Source: Calvatia gigantea (taxonomy: Eukaryota > Basidiomycota > Agaricomycetes > Agaricales > Lycoperdaceae). Taken from it: 64,000 nucleotides of DNA. The position numbers and the translations under genes are program-made. Location of the stretch: contig JACAAK010000008.1 of assembly GCA_025093985.1 (NCBI GenBank), positions 1,798,001-1,862,000 on the forward strand, in the 5' to 3' direction. Below the pieces are notes generated by a model. The model did no database searches, was not told the origin of the DNA, and was given only the letters and a program-made list of their open reading frames with translations. Numbering within the stretch: position 1 is the stretch's first letter; every line of letters begins with the position of its first letter. Positions 23,013 to 34,907 of the stretch are shown here, piece after piece.

Positions 23013-24238
23013 AGTTTCAAGGATATGGATCTATCAGCATACAACAACAGGATTTTTTGGTTTGGTCTCTGGAACGGTCTCTGGTATTGGCTTCACTTGC
23101 AATACACTTTTGGTAGATTGACAACCTTGTCATTTGCAGCCTTGTTCATACTATACTTGCCATTATAAACTTCTACCTTCAGCCATCCAGCAAAAATTAG
23201 AAGAGAAGACATTCTCGCATTGTTGAACAGGCTTACGTCCGTGGCAACGTGATCTCTCTGGCGTGAAAGTTGTGCTAAGACAGCACTTCAAGCTTCAAGC
23301 TTCAAGCTTCACTTCCAATTAACCTTGATCACCACATCTGAGTAGGACCTCGCGACGATATTCTCGTCCACGAACAGCTTTTGTTTATTTCACTCCGATT
23401 CAACATTCGATCTTTAATAACCAGAAACCTTCAGACCCGGGGTTGCGGGGACAACAGATCTGCGTACATTCAGACCGAAGATCCACACCGCACAACTTAC
23501 ATCAACGCCTTCATGCGCTCACGGACAGGCATAATCTAATTCCTTACGTGTGTCCCTGCCCACACGAACATACCATACTGATAGAGCCGGCAGGATCACC
23601 ACCCCATCGCTTAGCGGTGTTCCAACTCAAGGATTGACACCCGAGGAGAGAACGGAACAACCCCGCAGATCCTTCCTCATGACCAAATTTATTGTCCCAT
23701 TTGTAAGGTTGTCTCTCTCGCTAAGTATGTCAACATTGTGCTTATGTTTATCCATTAAGTCTAGTGACCTACCACTCATGGGGATTATCCCGTCTGGATG
23801 TGGATATGCTATTTTTGTCCCTGTCTCCCGGCGACGTTTGACGCAACAACAAGTCCGCGTTTTTCCTTGGGGACCTGCACCCCCCCCACATATGCTCAGC
23901 GTGATCCTCAGGTCGCCGAAAACAAGGATGCCGGGTGCTAGATGCCGGACTTAACCCACACTTGAAGTTGCCCTCGGTTAGCTGCGGACAAGAGAACCGA
24001 TATCTTCATACCTCCAAGATATCCACGCAACCGAAAAGCATATCGATGGTTCTGATTCTATAAGTGGGAAATATTTAGATCACGGCGGTTATTGCGGGCT
24101 TTGAACACCAAAGAATTCATTGACTAGAGACACTTCTTAACAGTCCAGCACTCACCCCGAGATACCCAACACCACTGAGGATTACTCCTCGTCCCTACTG
24201 TGCCAGCGACCGGCCCTATTACCAACTCCGTCCTCGCC
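23013..24238. other. Intergenic, 1.2 kb
   Basis: No gene is recognised. It includes a short tandem repeat at 23284-23312. Open frames near 23443-23954 have no family resemblance. Confidence 0.45.
23284..23312. repeat. Short tandem repeat, AGCTTCA unit
   Basis: Three and a half head-to-tail copies of a 7-nt unit AGCTTCA. Each unit junction makes an AAGCTT palindrome. Similar single AGCTTCAA motifs recur near 33310, 45930 and 48955. Confidence 0.7.
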
Positions 24239-27200
24239 ATGACTTTTCCTCCAACACTCACTGGTCTCCCAGTCCTTCCCTCTGATCCTGTAAAACTCGA
24301 CCATGTAGCCATCTGGGATGTCTATCGTCAACTCGGGATCAACTATGGTGACCGAGTATTTGCCAGAATAATGGACGCCGACAATGAGGATATACCTCTA
24401 GAGAATATTACTTGGCGCAAGCTGTTAATCGACGCAACTAAACTCGCTGGCGTGCTCAAGGAGAAAATCGGTAACGAGGACGGAGAGAAGGTTACGTATG
24501 GCCTGCTTGCGAATAGTAGTTACGCCTATTATGTGAACATCGTTGCTGGATGGCTGAACTATTGGACTGTAAGTATTACCGAACTAGAATCAGCGTTATA
24601 CTAACATTTTCATTTTTTAGGTGGTTTTATTATCGACCCGTAACAGCGTTGCGGGAAACGACAGTTTATTGAAGGCTGTAAAAGCCAAGGCGCTCATTAC
24701 CGATAAGAAGAACATCAAGACTGCCGAAGCTGTGCTCCAGGAGCTACCAATCAAACTCCTTGAGCTCCAACACCCAGACGAGATTCACACAGATGTGAAG
24801 CTCCCCGATGGCCCAATTGAAGTCTGCCCTGTATCCCAGGAAGAGTACAAGCAGGTTCCTTTGTATCTTCACAGCAGCGGCACTTCTGGTGAGGTCTAGT
24901 ACTCACGAATGCCTGTGAACTACTAATGAACGATTTTCCGATATTAGGTCACCCCAAGCCGATCCCCCATTCTCATGAACACATGACCAAGGATATAATA
25001 GCCATCAAGCACAACACGACCTTCGTCGGCGCACCTGCCTATGCTCCCCTTCCTCTGTTTCATGTAAACCTCGTGCCCAACTAATTCGTGACATGGCTTA
25101 CAAGATTTTTATAGGGTATCGGACTATACTCCTTCACTCGCTGGCCCATTGGCGCAGGCCAAATCCCAACCTTCATAAACACCAAATTGCCCTTAACATC
25201 CACCACACTCCTGCAACATCTCAAACGCCTCCCTGGTGCAGTATGCTTCCTCGCTCCTATGCTCCTCGAAGACTCGCTTCGGGAGCCACCAGAGGCGTGC
25301 GAAGTCCTTAAAACCACTCGCCGAATTTTCTACGGTGGTGCACCCTTAGACAAACATGCGGGTCAACAGCTTATCGAAATGGGTGCCCCAATTGTTTGTC
25401 TTTACGGAACGTAAGTACCCCCATCTAAGTTCAAGAGGTCACGAATTGACGGTCTCCTATAATCAACAGGACCGAAGTCAGTATGGTGGTTGTACCTGAC
25501 TTCCCTGGACCCCCCGAAAGCAGAGTCGACGATGCATCCTACGTGCGCTTCTTTGCCCAACAATACGACTTCCACTGGGTGCCGTTCAATGGAAAGCTCA
25601 GCGAACTCATCATTTGTGTAAGTTCATTGGCCAATCATTACGATAGCTCTTGCTAATTTGTGGCTCAGCCCGGTAAAATCGGCGTACCCGCCTGTTTTCA
25701 ACCATCAGAATCCTGCCGGATATGCTACGAACGACCTGTGGGAGCCCCACCCAACCATTCCAGGCAAGTAGTGAGCTGTTCCTCTTTGGGATTCCGAGGT
25801 TAACGATATGCCAGGTTTGTACAGGCATTGTGGGCCGCAAAGACAGCGTCGTAAGAGTTTATTTTTAGGGCCCATTCTTCTCATCCCCTCATTCTATTCT
25901 AGACTGTCTTGAGCAACGGGGAGAAAACCGACAACACACAAATCGGTAAGTAGACCAAATAACATTGTAACCTTGGAACAATCCGACTTACGTGAAACAA
26001 CAGAACTTCTTCTGATAGACGATCCGCTGATCGGCGGAGTAGTCGTCTTCGGATCCGGCAGACCTCTCAACGGTGTTCTTATTAGCCCGGAACCGTCGGC
26101 TCAAAATCTCCCTAGCGAGGACTTCACCAACGCCATTTGGCCAACAATTGAGCATCTCAACACAATTGTCCCCAACCACTCGCGCATCATTCGCCAGATG
26201 GTCATCGTCGCTGACGTCCAGAAGTCATTCATTCGGTCAGACAAAGGATCAATCAAGTCTAAGGATACACTTGGGTTGTATAAGGAAGAAATCGATGCTG
26301 CATACAATTTATTGGAAACGGAGGCTGGAGATGAGGCCGTGAAGGACATTAGCACTCCAGAGGAGATCACGAACTATGTCAAGCAAGTTGTGTTGAGGGT
26401 CGCAAGGAGGTCATTAAACCACGATGAGGACTTTTTCGAAAACGGTATGCTCTCTCGCTGCTCTATCCTGATGTACTAACGCGATCTTCCCAGGTTTGGA
26501 CTCCCTCCACGCCGTCCAGATCCGGACTGAAGTCAAGTCCCTCTTTACCAAATTTGTTCAAGGCGAAGAACTCGCTCACAACATCACTTACACCTACCCC
26601 ACCATCTCTCGCCTCTCTGCTTATCTTATTGCCCGCTCTAAGGGCGTAGATGTTAATCTTGATGACCCCGCCCCCTTGTTGTCCCGTATCGAAGCTTATA
26701 CCGAGCGTTGGAGCGCAAATCTTCCCGAGCGTGCTGCTATGTCCCCTACAACCGAGCCCGAGAAGAAGACTTTTGCTCTAACCGGCAGCACCGGAAGCCT
26801 TGGCATTCATACCTTGCGGTATTTATTGGAAAGGGATGATGTTAAGAAAGTATACTGCCTCCACCGTGGAACTTCGGATGTCGCGGTCCAGAGACACAGA
26901 ATATTGTTCCACGACAGGGCTTTACCTGCTGAGCTCCTGAATTCCGAAAAAGTTGCATTCGTCCAGGTTGACCTGTCAAAACCAGATCTCGGTCTGTCTA
27001 TGGAGAAGTACAAGGAGGTAAGTATATGCTACCTCACTCTCACGGACCATGAACTAATAATGTACCAAGCTACTGTGGCAGTCTGACTCATATCATCCAT
27101 ACTGCCTGGGAGTTGAACTTCAATTGGGGTGTGGAACGCTTCGAAAAGGTCCACATCGCTGGTGTTCGCCATCTCGTCAACCTTGCCATTGCTTCCACCC

Positions 27201-27944
27201 TCCCGAGATCACCCCGTGTTGTCTTCATCTCCTCCATCGGTACTGTATCCAGGCACAATCCAGACGTCCCGGTTCCCGAAGAACCTCTCGACGACCCATG
27301 TCTCATTGGATCGCGTGGTTACGGCGAAAGCAAGTTCGTGTCCGAGCGTGTGCTCAATAAGGCCGCCAGAATATCCAGTGTTCCCGTCACCGTTATCCGT
27401 TCCGGCCAAATTGCTGGATCGTCGATTGATGGGTATTGGGCGCCAACGGAGTACATGCCGACCATCTTTAGGTCGAGTAAGATCCTGGGTAAGGTCCCTA
27501 ACAAGTTGCCAGTATGCCAAATCCGCTGTCTTATTACCCACACACACTCTGACCAGTATTGTTCAGGATACTCGCTGGCTCCCAGCTGACAACTGTGGCA
27601 AGGCTGTTCTCGAGCTTTCTCTCCAAAATGAAGAACTCTTACAATATTACCACCTCGAGAATCCCACCAGCACGCCGTGGAGCGCCATTGTACCTTTGTT
27701 CACTGCAGCCTGTAAGACCAAGGTTGAGGCCGTCGACACCAAGGACTGGCTTGCCGCCGTCGAGCAAGCAAATCGTGCAGGTGTGGACATCCCTGCTGCA
27801 GCTTTGCTACAGTTCTACTCGGAATATTCATCGTCTGATTGGCGAGTGCAACTTGAAACGGTGAAAGCTGGAAAGGCTTCGCAAGCTATTGCATACGGAC
27901 CCATCACCCCAGAGCTGATGTCCAAGTACATTTCTTGGATTTGA
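24239..27944 (+). CDS. NRPS-like carboxylic-acid reductase (adenylation-carrier-thioester reductase)
   Basis: Three-domain adenylate-forming reductase: it activates a carboxylic acid with ATP, loads it on a phosphopantetheine arm and reduces it with NAD(P)H. A domain: LYLHSSGTSGHPKPIPHSH, FHGIGLYSF, FYGGAPL, LYGTTEVS, GYATNDLW (in place of TGDL) and VLSNGEKT. Carrier: FFENGLDSLHA with the attachment Ser. Reductase: LTGSTGSLG nucleotide motif, THIIHTAWELN, and RGYGESKFVSE with the catalytic Tyr/Lys. Exons seen: 24239-24568, 24621-24888, 24948-25063, 25115-25410, 25470-25617, one ending 25763 (GC donor 25764), 25825-25850, 25903-25945, 26004-26444, 26494-27017, about 27070-27510, 27567-27944. 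Two junctions (near 25,618-25,690 and 27,018-27,080) do not close in phase with simple GT-AG introns. The substrate is not predictable. Confidence 0.85.
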
Positions 27945-28467
27945 GCTTTTTTCTTCGTAATTGTGCACAAGGCTGGTTTGTCGATAGTTTTGCAGCTATA
28001 GATTGTATGCGGGAGTATGGATCCAATCACCCGTCCATGTTTTGTCCATCGTGGTCCATCCCAGTGTTGAAGCAATACTATTAATAAGCGAAGCCCAGAG
28101 ATATCCTATTTACGTGCTCCATGGTTGTGTCGACTGAGCCCGGATCCAAACTGTCCCTGTTAATCCCAAAATGACAATCGTAGAGTCGATGTTGGTCGCC
28201 TCGAACACCCGCACCAACGGCAGCTACCTATGCTCTGGATACTATTCTTTATGAAACCTTCAAAAGTATCAATACATCTACCTTGCTGTCTTCTATGAGG
28301 TGGGCCAGCCACCACATGTCACAATCTGTATCCAACAAGTAGAACCCATTAAATAGTAAGTTACAGTATGTTCAGTAATTTAATTAACCCCAAGCTCAAC
28401 TTACTCTTTGTTTATGTCGTATTATTGGAGGGGCGGCAAAGGAGTATGTAACGTTGGTGATGCCAGG
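27945..28467. other. Intergenic, convergent 3' ends
   Basis: About 520 bp between the 3' ends of the reductase and the membrane protein. Nothing recognised. Confidence 0.5.
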
Positions 28468-29641
28468 CTATAGATTGTCAGAGTGATCAAAGTCCTCGGT
28501 CGTCATTACAGCGACATCAGCTGTGCTACGGGTAACCAGCCCCGAGGACAAAGCGGTGTCAAATTCCCGAGAAGAGGGCATGCTTTCCACTCGATCCAAG
28601 TATGGGCCGCAGGCCTTCACAAGTACCAAATTGAAGGTGATCCCTGTAATGTGGATCTCCTTCTGAAGTGATTAGCGGAAGCCCAAGATATGATCCTATG
28701 CGGCTCACCGCAGCACTTGTAATGTAGGTAAGATGTGTTTTGTAGAAGTGGGAGATGAAGACGAGGATAGTCGATACGGTGTAGATTATGCCGGACTGGA
28801 CGATGACGCGCTTGGCAAATTGAAGTCGGCTTCGTTGCGGTATGTGTCGGACAGAGCAGATGCTGGGTGGACTCCAAGCCTTTTCTATCTTCCATATTCG
28901 GTATAGGATCATACCTGAAAATAAAACAATGAGATCTGTTAGTACGAATATGAAAATTATGTGACTTGCCGGACGAGATCGTATTAACTAGAATAGTACA
29001 GCCCCAAAAACCTCCAGCAACGTCGTACATTAATCCCTTGCGCACGCGCGCCGTCAACCCAAGTTGTAGCATCGTTCTAATGTAAAAGATCCAAATACCA
29101 CACACTATGCCTCCGAACCAACATATGAGAGGAATGAGTACAACAAGGAGCGACCCGTTCCAAATGAGCCAACACCGGTAGACCTGTGTGTATCTCTGTG
29201 AGTGTGTTTTGCGGATACCAATCTACAGAGCGTACTAGGACACTGTCAGCAATAGTAGTTTGCAGCGTTGTTATCATTGTCTGTGGTCATGGCGTGTCAA
29301 TTGCAGGTATTGTGGAGTTAATTGTGACGCACAGCTACGATGCTGAACCAATTCTGGCTCAGTTGGTTGAACCCATTCATTTTGTCCAGCTTTGTGTTGT
29401 AGACAAAAATCCCCATGTTACGGACGAGGGCCTGTGCTAGATGCAGTGAAGAAGACACGAAGAACAAAATGACGACGGATATCATTCGAATTCTCATGCT
29501 CCGAAATGGCCTTCGGTTGAACCGCGAGTCCCAGATGAGTTTTTGAAGGCAGGTAAAAAAGGTGAGGAGGTAAATGCCATAGACGATCGACTCAACCATG
29601 AGCCCCGGCAGTTGGATCTCCAGTGTGAGGAATGGATCCAT
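28468..29641 (-). CDS. Seven-helix-type integral membrane protein, basidiomycete family
   Basis: 322-aa protein in five exons (29641-29333, 29280-29236, 29183-28970, 28914-28709, 28662-28468). Hydrophobic segments include ESIVYGIYLLTFFTCL, MISVVILFFVSSSLHLA, LLVVLIPLICWFGGIV, GGFWGCTILVNTI and GIIYTVSTILVFI, giving about seven helices. The motif VYRCWLIWNGSLLVVLIP is frequent in a large unnamed Agaricomycete family of seven-helix proteins often compared to receptors. The tail (residues about 275-322) is polar and lies after the last helix. Intron 3 uses a GC donor (28969, GCAAGT). Function unknown; membrane topology is inferred from hydrophobicity. Confidence 0.8.
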
Positions 29642-30481
29642 GGGGCGTTTAATTTCGCAGCGCGGGGGGTGGAAGTCACGGTGTTACTAGTATAAGGAGG
29701 CAGGCAAGCTGCTTCAGATGAAAGTTGCCGTAGAAGGACCCTGGTTCAATTCGGGCTAGGCAATCGAACAGCGTTCAGGCAGGGGCTCGGTATCCGACCT
29801 TCGTGGATGGATCGGATTAGCATGCGAAATTCGGGAGGTCGTAAAAATTCTAAGAAAGGCACGATCACGCCGCAACAAGAAGTGTGTGTGTGTCGTAATA
29901 AGAGCTCTATTCAAGGCGAATTCAAAGGACTAGAAGAGGTTTTGGAGCCATGAGCCTAGGGACCTCCGGAACCCTTTTGAAGTTCGTCCAGTCCCAAGAG
30001 TAACCCGTTGCACTGGAGAAATAGAGAAGTGGCCCATCATTGGCCCCGTTTTTCCTATTATTACGTCTCCTAGGCCTGTTCCTGAAGGCCTAGCCCATCT
30101 GTCGTGACCGCTGAGGCAAATTTAAGGTGAGTTGGGTTGACGAGACAGGGCCTTGTTCCAGTGAGTTCCAGCGCCAAACACGTAAGGAGAAGAATATTAT
30201 GTGAGAGACAAACAAACTTGCGGGCAATTATTTCGTCGTTAGAAGAGAATTGAGGCAAACCGTTATCTATGTACTCGGTTCGTGAGCCCCCAACAAAAGA
30301 GCTGGAACTCTAGCTTCTTCCGACCAAGCAGCGACTGCGAGGGAATGGCGCGTTATATGGGGTTATATGACCATCCATTCCACACGTGAGACTACATACT
30401 CAGTAGGATACAATGAAACTATAATAAGAAAGAGGTGAAGGCAAGCGAATCGGAAAGAACGACCATCTACATACACCCGAA
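29642..30481. other. Intergenic, 0.84 kb
   Basis: No gene recognised. It should contain the promoter of the membrane-protein gene (29641 reading left) and the 3' end of the MFS gene. A (GT)n run lies near 29,882. Confidence 0.45.
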
Positions 30482-32612
30482 TTAGATGGCATATTTAAAA
30501 TCAGGGTGCTTGTCACCAAGATTAGCCCATGCTTCCTGATTACTTTCGTCTTCGCCCCTGTGCTCAGACTTGGGGACACCCCTAACGCTCTCATGGTAAG
30601 GCGCGAGCATTGCCTGCCGCTTGAGTGGGTCCTGTTTCTGCTTATTGGACCAGTGGAGGAAAAAACCGTTAAAAATAGCGGTGACAGCAATCAGTACTAC
30701 ACTGAAGTCCATGAATTAGAGTATGGTCCACTTAATAGGAATTGAGAGTACGTACAAGATTAGGTTCATGATTATAGTATTGGTGTATCTCGGGGCGGCA
30801 GAGCTCGGGAAGTTCCATGTGCTGAGGATACCTCCCTGATTTTGAATGAACTAGTCAGCTACTTGACGAACATGTCGGGTAAACGGGTTTATCGTACGCA
30901 ATTGGTGAAAACTGCGGCTAAAGCGATGGCTGTGGCACGACGGTAGTGAGGCTCGGAGTTATTGGCCGCCCATGCGGACGACACAGGAGGGATGGAGTAA
31001 ACGCCAGATGCAGTAAGGAAGAGGGAGCCGTAAAGGGTATACTTGTGATTTGTGGCTGCCGGAACTTGATCACCATCCTGTGGGCATACCAGTATGAATA
31101 TCCACTCACTGAGGTACATAATATAACCAATGGCCGCTAAAAAGCCACTGCAAACAATAGGGATCGAGCGTATCTTGTACCTGTCAGACACGTAGGATGC
31201 GAATAGGGTAACTGAAAGCAACGAATAGTCAGATGTGTCTCGAAGTCGGCTGAGTATCCAGGTACTCGTACCAAAGAAGGCACTTGCAAAGGGTCCGACC
31301 GAAAGGAGCTGGGACCTGATAGGCGAGAAACCAAGCGAGCTGACGATGCTTGGCATAAATATCGCAAGGCCATAAATTGTTGTACCGTTGAAGAAAGAAA
31401 TAAGGATCAACATCAACACATGCGGGGAAAGAAGTGCGCGCCAAACTTCCTTCCCCTTGAAATGTCCGCCAGTCAGAGCGGTAGGCCGGTCTTTTTTGAG
31501 GCGAGCTATGACAACCCTGAACTGCAGCATCAGCGTAACCTGGTTCGCCCAACAGATTGAACTTACTCCTTCTCTTCCGCGGTTAGAAATGTTGCTTCAC
31601 CAGGCGTCGAGGGAATAAGGAAGAAGCCCGTGGTACCGAACAGGAAAGTCGCGAGGCCCTCCTAATGTTTCAACGAAGATAATCAGCTTGTGACCCTGGG
31701 GGAGATTGGAATCCTCTAACCAAAATGAAAATCCACGCCCAACCGCTTTTCCCCCCGATACCGTCCATCTTTGAAATTGCCGCAGCCAAAAGGCCAGAGA
31801 AGGCGCCAGCGAGCTGAATCAAGCTTTAGTTCAGATAGAGCGGAGAATGGCCATCAATGTTACCGATGTGGCGGTGAAGAACGTTGCAACCCTATGTTAT
31901 GCGCGATGAGCTCCTGCTATCATTGACATAGAGCCGGGTAACCGCTTACCTCAAACCAAGCTCGAGGCGAGTGTAGAACCCGGAGAGATAGAGGACGATA
32001 CCAGGTAACATCGGACCTTCAAGCATACCGAGGAAGAACCGGACAGCGAGAAGGCCGTTAAAATTAGTGACCAAGCCTGTTGAAGTGAGAACAAGGTGTA
32101 AGTGCGCCAAGATGAACCATACCTTGAAGGCAAGTAATCATGCCCCAGAGGGTGAGAAGGGTTGGCAGGAGCCACCGAGGACCGACCACTTTGAGAACGA
32201 GGTTGGAGGGAATTTCCGCGAGAATGTACGGAACATAAAGAATGGTCACACAAATCTTGTATTGCCTCTCCGTAAGCCCGAGGTCCTGCTGAAGTCCGAC
32301 CACTCTCGCATTGCCTGGTCACCCAAGTGAGTCAAGCCCCTCCGCATACGGCATGTAAGAGCAAACTTACCAATGTTCGTACGATCCTATGCTGACCAGT
32401 CAGTCACCGTTCTTGGACAAGTTTTAACAGTTGGTAATACACACCAAGAAAGATAAAAAGTAAAAGATGGTCATCACAGGGAGGATGTTACGATCCAGTT
32501 TCCTTCGTGCCCGTCTCTGTAGTTCCGAGTTCGCCACGCTTCTGGGGGCACCAGCGACCTCTGTCGTCGAGGAACCAGAGGAACCAGGAACGGATGCCTT
32601 GCCTTTGCCCAT
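30482..32612 (-). CDS. MFS transporter, allantoate permease (Dal5/Tna1) family
   Basis: Anion:cation symporter-type major facilitator of 507 aa in 12 exons: 32612-32445, 32386-32371, 32314-32123, 32076-31950, 31891-31864, 31813-31721, 31661-31567, 31516-31272, 31211-31110, 31055-30898, 30835-30756, 30701-30482. Family motifs: RKLDRNILPVM and YFLSFLDRTNIGNAR in helix 1 and its loop, YVPYILAEIPSN, LGMLEGPMLPGIVLYLS, WIFILEGLATFLFG and FASYVSDRYK. The DRTNIG part is encoded by a 16-nt exon. Tail: polar, ending HPDFKYAI. Likely substrates are small organic acids or vitamins. The 5' end, with the upstream region, is duplicated at 34908-35750. Confidence 0.88.
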
Positions 32613-33100
32613 TGTAAGAAGGCCAAGAAAGCAGGAGCTGAAATCAAAGAGAACGGGAGCCCTGATGATTTTTGGAAAGCATTTATAGGCAAGTTGACAT
32701 TTCCGAAGTCGATATGTGCATTTCTAATCCCACAGGAAAACACAGACCCACACAAGTTTCCATAACCTGTAAGAGCGCAACAGAATGGCCAACCTCGTGC
32801 GATCGTGAACTGAATATCGGTAAAAATGTGGATGCCGCCATAAAAGCCCTTAGTAGAAGGTAACTTATATGCACGGGTGGCGACAACACGGAGGACGTTA
32901 GAGTGCCCAAATCAGAGAGAATCTGGGACCGGACCCCGAGATCTTGATATGCAATTCCGCAATCAACAGAGGTCGTCCAGCAGCACCGCACCCAATCAAA
33001 CACATGTTTGATGAAAGCAAAAAAAACAGCAGAAAGAGAGTAATACGTTATTCGCCAGAGCCGTCCAAGGCGGCCGTGGCTTAAGGCGTTTAGGTTCGAC
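32230..33100. repeat. Segmental duplication Y, copy 1 (MFS 5' end plus upstream)
   Basis: Aligns by eye with 34908-35750, in the same orientation and with roughly 10-20% difference. It runs from inside MFS exon 3 through exons 2 and 1 and about 490 bp of upstream sequence. Shared anchors include ATGGTCATCACAGGGAGGAT and CAACCTCGTGCGATCGTGAA. Confidence 0.85.
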
Positions 33101-33964
33101 AACTACTCCGTCGACGCCAGGGCCCTTCCACTTGGTTTGGCTTTCTGGGGTCAAATGATGCTATCAACAAATCAGGGACGCAAGCCTATATATTACCAAG
33201 CCACGTCACCCTGTCAATATGGGAAGTCAACGTTTCAAAATTGCGACGTTTTCAACGCTGTCAACCTTGACAATCTCAAAGATCCGGAGGAATCAAGGCG
33301 TTAAGCCTCCAAGCTTCAAGTTCCTGGCCTCATGAATCTCGTGGACGATAGATCAAGCGAGCACCCGCACGCTATGATCAGCCCGGGCAGTAGTGGATCA
33401 AAATATCACGGGTATGACTGGGTCAAGTCAGAACTAACGCCTCGTGAAAGCTGGATTGTCAGTGGGGGCTCAAACGCGAGTCGTTGTTCCACATTCCTTG
33501 TACGGCTGCCGGAGACAGTTCCCCGGTGTCGACGGTTACCAGGTCCAATTCCCTATGACCGGTACAGCTCAAACTGGTTCAAGGCGATGGCAGGGCGTGC
33601 ATCTTGGTATCCTCCAGAGGTTCACGTTGATAGCGGCAAGTTTTGAAATACAAGGTACCCTCCGGGCAAAGAAGTAAATGCGGTATTACATCCTTTGATA
33701 GTTATTCGGGTCCTCGGGAATAATGTTAAAGTTGCCACTATTCCGATTTCCGCGGGCGTGCGGGTGGGATTGTGTTGTTTGTTGTCAGGCTTCACAGGGT
33801 TTTGAAGCGGCGGAAACGTAAAGTGGCTCGAGCGCCCAAGTTGAATCAGCCGAACTTTCACAGCGCTGTTACTCGGACATCTGCTGGTGGGTCCACATTG
33901 GAGTTAGATGATATCCGTCGACATTGCCACCAGCCACTTCTGTCGATAAGCATATCTACGACAG
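33101..33964. other. Sequence between repeat blocks, no gene recognised
   Basis: Contains a 104-codon frame at 33332-33646 and another at 33772-34044 on the plus strand; neither has family resemblance. A short AGCTTCAAG motif occurs near 33310. It could be the remains of the rest of the F-box-like unit whose 3' end follows. Confidence 0.3.
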
Positions 33965-34905
33965 ACGGCCGGATTACGCAAGGCTCTTATCAATTTTATG
34001 CACACTCACCTGGTCACTGCGGGCGCGCACCGGGTGCCAAATAATCCTTTCCTTCGTCGCAAAGAAGAGATTATTCATCGGTGGATTGTGATGTTTCGTA
34101 AGGAAGGTACAAACCGACGATGGACAGCGGCAGGGGAGGATAATATGGTGTACATACATCCTCAGTCCCGTAGGTGGATTCAGGCCTCTACTTCTCGTGC
34201 TTGGAGTTGACCGCAACCTAGGTCTACGCCAACAAGGACCATCGGTGGGTCTTAGGGATCAATGACTATGAGGACGCAGGTTACCTCGACCATGACCGAA
34301 TCCCTTTGGTCAATCCCACATGGTTAGAGGAACCATATTTCGATGAGCGTTGAATAGAACACCATGTGGGGAGTACCACAAACAGCAGGAATAGCCATAT
34401 ACTATTCTACAAATGAGGTGACGCGTCTACTCTCCTTTGGGCTCGGACATTTGCCTGTAAATACGTGAGCGGTTATGATCAATCACAACTACCAAGAGAT
34501 TTTTGGTGACCAATGCGGTGGCGGCGGCTGAACAGGTAAAGATGCAGTAGTTGGTAGAGCTGGTGGTCATTGGTTCGAACGAGGACTAGTCAGAGAAAAA
34601 AGAGTGGACTTGGCTCTTTTGGAGTTACCCGATATAAGATTGCAGAGAACAATGATAATCATACATTTGATGCTATAAAGTGGGCACCTCTTATTTACAC
34701 CTAAAGTAGCCATCACACCCATGAGGGCCGCCAGACTTTACCTTGTTCCGGGAACTGTCGGCACTGGACTCAATTACTTGTTCACTATCTCAGCCAGGAT
34801 CTAAATTATGGCAGAGAAAAAAAGTACCACCATCATCACAACTCAATCTCCTGTCATCACTGCCGTATCACACTCGAATAATTCCCAATGAAAACCTCAT
34901 CTGAA
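33965..34905 (+). pseudogene. Displaced copy of the F-box gene 3' end (block X, copy 1)
   Basis: Matches 37680-38620 in order and orientation: the coding stretch NFMHTHLVTA...RRKEEI(I/L)HRWIVMF and KEGTNRRWT, then the exon encoding WVLGINDYEDAGYLDH, then about 550 bp of 3' flank. In this copy the splice donor after HPQSR reads GTAGGT instead of GTATGT. The following exon is one base longer before WVLGIN, so the frame used at 38 kb is lost. No F-box region precedes it. The copy ends abruptly at about 34,907, where block Y begins. Confidence 0.75.
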
Positions 34906-34907
34906 TG

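Noticed and set aside
23284..23312. CRISPR-like repeat
   Set aside because: It is a direct tandem of a 7-nt unit without spacers, in a eukaryotic genome.
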